Source: Caproicibacterium amylolyticum | Lineage (GTDB): Bacteria > Bacillota > Clostridia > Oscillospirales > Acutalibacteraceae | Direction: 5' to 3' | Length of the DNA stretch: 64,000 bases | Assembly (NCBI RefSeq): GCF_014467055.1 | Contig: NZ_CP060696.1 | Coordinates: 2,728,001 to 2,792,000 of the forward strand | Part shown: positions 63,085-64,000 of the stretch, piece after piece | Layout of the letters: each line of letters starts with the position of its first letter | Position numbering within the stretch: position 1 is the first letter of the stretch | Position numbers and translations under genes: made by a program | Notes under the pieces: model-generated | Told to the model about the DNA's origin: nothing | The model's input: only the letters and a program-made list of their open reading frames with translations | The model's database searches: none

Positions 63085-63727
63085 TGTCAGCACCTCCCGC
63101 AACCGGATTCTTGAAAGCAGAACTGCCGGTTAGTTTTGAAAGCAGAATTTTGCGCTCCTCTTTATACTCCGCACCGATAAAGCCGAGCCGGAGAAGGAAG
63201 CAGCGGAGTGCGTACTTTTCATTGTCCACAGGCCTTTCGGTCGCACTGACCCTCTGCTGTGTTTTCGCCATGTCACATAAGGCTGTGACAAAATGTGTGC
63301 ATGCCTTGACTGCGTCAGGGTCTGTACCATCCTCAAACCATGGAAACCGCACCTTGTCATCTGTTATTTCAAGTTTGAGTGTTTCCGTGCCGAGCGCCTT
63401 TTTAATAAGGTTGGTCTTGCTTTCCACCAGTCGCTTAAGGTTTTCAAGCGCCGCGTCGGTAAAAGCCGAACGGGGCATTTCGATGGTCAGCCGGTCGGGT
63501 TCGTCATACTCGCGTTCTTCGGTGTCAAACCCCTGTTGGTGCAAGGCATTCTCCAAATCAAGATTGTCGGGACCTGTGACCGTCCCATTCTTGTCGATAT
63601 GGTAGCTGCCCACTTCATAGGTGAATGTAGGCGCACCGAGATATTTGATTGGAACATTCAGTTCCTGACTGATTGCGCCGACCAGTGATTTGCGTTTTTC
63701 TCCTGTAACATTGTAGTTAATTTGCAT
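63077..63727 (-). CDS. Conserved phage protein of the 'virulence-related' family
   Basis: A 216-residue protein related to 7111-8097: NVTGEKRKSLVGAISQELN, FTYEVGSYHIDKNGTVTG and LTIEMPRSAFTDAALENLKR. It is about 110 residues shorter than the A copy. A promoter-like element lies upstream. Confidence 0.75.
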   Translation of the reverse strand: MQINYNVTGEKRKSLVGAISQELNVPIKYLGAPTFTYEVGSYHIDKNGTVTGPDNLDLENALHQQGFDTEEREYDEPDRLTIEMPRSAFTDAALENLKRLVESKTNLIKKALGTETLKLEITDDKVRFPWFEDGTDPDAVKACTHFVTALCDMAKTQQRVSATERPVDNEKYALRCFLLRLGFIGAEYKEERKILLSKLTGSSAFKNPVAGGADNE

Positions 63728-63758
63728 TTTTCGTACCGCCTTTCTTTTTCGGTATTAC

Positions 63759-63788
63759 ATTAATCACTCTAAACCGCTTATATAGCAA
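63759..63788 (-). promoter_or_regulatory. Promoter-like element before the 'virulence-related' gene
   Basis: Minus-strand TTGCTA (63788-63783), 18-base spacer, ATTAAT (63764-63759). The flanking sequence TTGCTATAT...AGAG...TTAAT resembles the element before the recombinase operon. Confidence 0.5.
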
Positions 63789-63855
63789 CGGTTTTATGCG
63801 ATTTCTGCGGAGAATACTGTACCGAGTATTCGGCGGTTTCTTGTGTACAATGAAC

Positions 63856-64000
63856 CTAATGGTTCATAAACACAATGCCCGTCAGTACAAAGCAGACGCA
63901 GGGCAAAGCCACGCCGTTTCCCCACATCTTATATTCGGCGGCGTCGGAGTGCGGATTTTTCAGCCATTTGATAATCTGTCTGCGACTTTTGGGTTTCTCG
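63856..64000 (-). CDS. Cytosine-5 DNA methyltransferase, C-terminal fragment
   Basis: Forty-seven codons continue past the window edge. The C-terminus reads RQIIKWLKNPHSDAAEYK followed by MWGNGVALPCVCFVLTGIV, the conserved end of phage cytosine methyltransferases (the GN-x-(V/I)-x-x-P motif). It lies just upstream of the 'virulence-related' gene, so prophage B uses a C5 methylase where A has the ParB-methylase. Confidence 0.7.
   Translation of the reverse strand, partial: EKPKSRRQIIKWLKNPHSDAAEYKMWGNGVALPCVCFVLTGIVFMNH

Overview
The window looks like Clostridia (Firmicutes) DNA, probably a fairly GC-rich gut-type lineage such as the Oscillospirales. This rests on strong AGGAGG ribosome binding sites, tightly overlapping genes, the siphophage families present and clusters of large serine recombinases; no rRNA, tRNA or housekeeping gene fixes the species.

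It contains two related but diverged HK97-fold siphophage prophages in opposite orientation. Prophage A (+ strand, about 1-31.8 kb) runs: family-A DNA polymerase (5' end outside the window), PrimPol-helicase, HNH endonuclease with a possible cos region, small terminase, ParB-methyltransferase, a 'virulence-related' protein, DUF4314, large terminase, portal, ClpP-type protease, capsid, connector and adaptor genes, tail tube, G/T tail chaperones, tape measure, Dit, Tal, a DUF859-type protein, an HTH/zinc-finger protein, a SHOCT-like protein and two serine recombinases. Prophage B (- strand, about 64-37.2 kb) repeats this plan gene for gene from 'virulence-related'/DUF4314 onward, adds holin and amidase, and ends in four overlapping serine recombinase genes. 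The recombinase ends of A and B face each other.

In both prophages the late operon is interrupted by cargo genes (morons). A carries a Septu-like ATPase/HNH pair with a small Cys-rich gene, an XRE repressor-like gene, and a HEPN-like gene with an unlisted 52-codon leader gene. B carries GNAT, VOC, a membrane-anchored protein and a multi-pass membrane protein. Most cargo genes are antisense, end within about 11 bp of the neighbouring late gene, and have a recognisable sigma-A promoter. Two insertion points (connector/adaptor and chaperone/tape measure) are used in both prophages by unrelated cargo.

The 4-5 kb between the prophages (about 31.8-37.2 kb) is a mosaic: an AT-rich protein of unknown function, inverted repeats and a strong terminator, a divergent DJ-1/PfpI and WYL-regulator pair between two 3' remnants of serine recombinase genes, a TIR-like protein and phased repeats.

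The most notable points are the HEPN cargo unit, the Septu-like island in a packaging module, the shared cargo hot spots, the four-recombinase operon, an ATC where the prophage A tape measure should have ATG, a missing lysis cassette in A, and conserved A_AAA_AAC frameshift sites in both chaperone genes.
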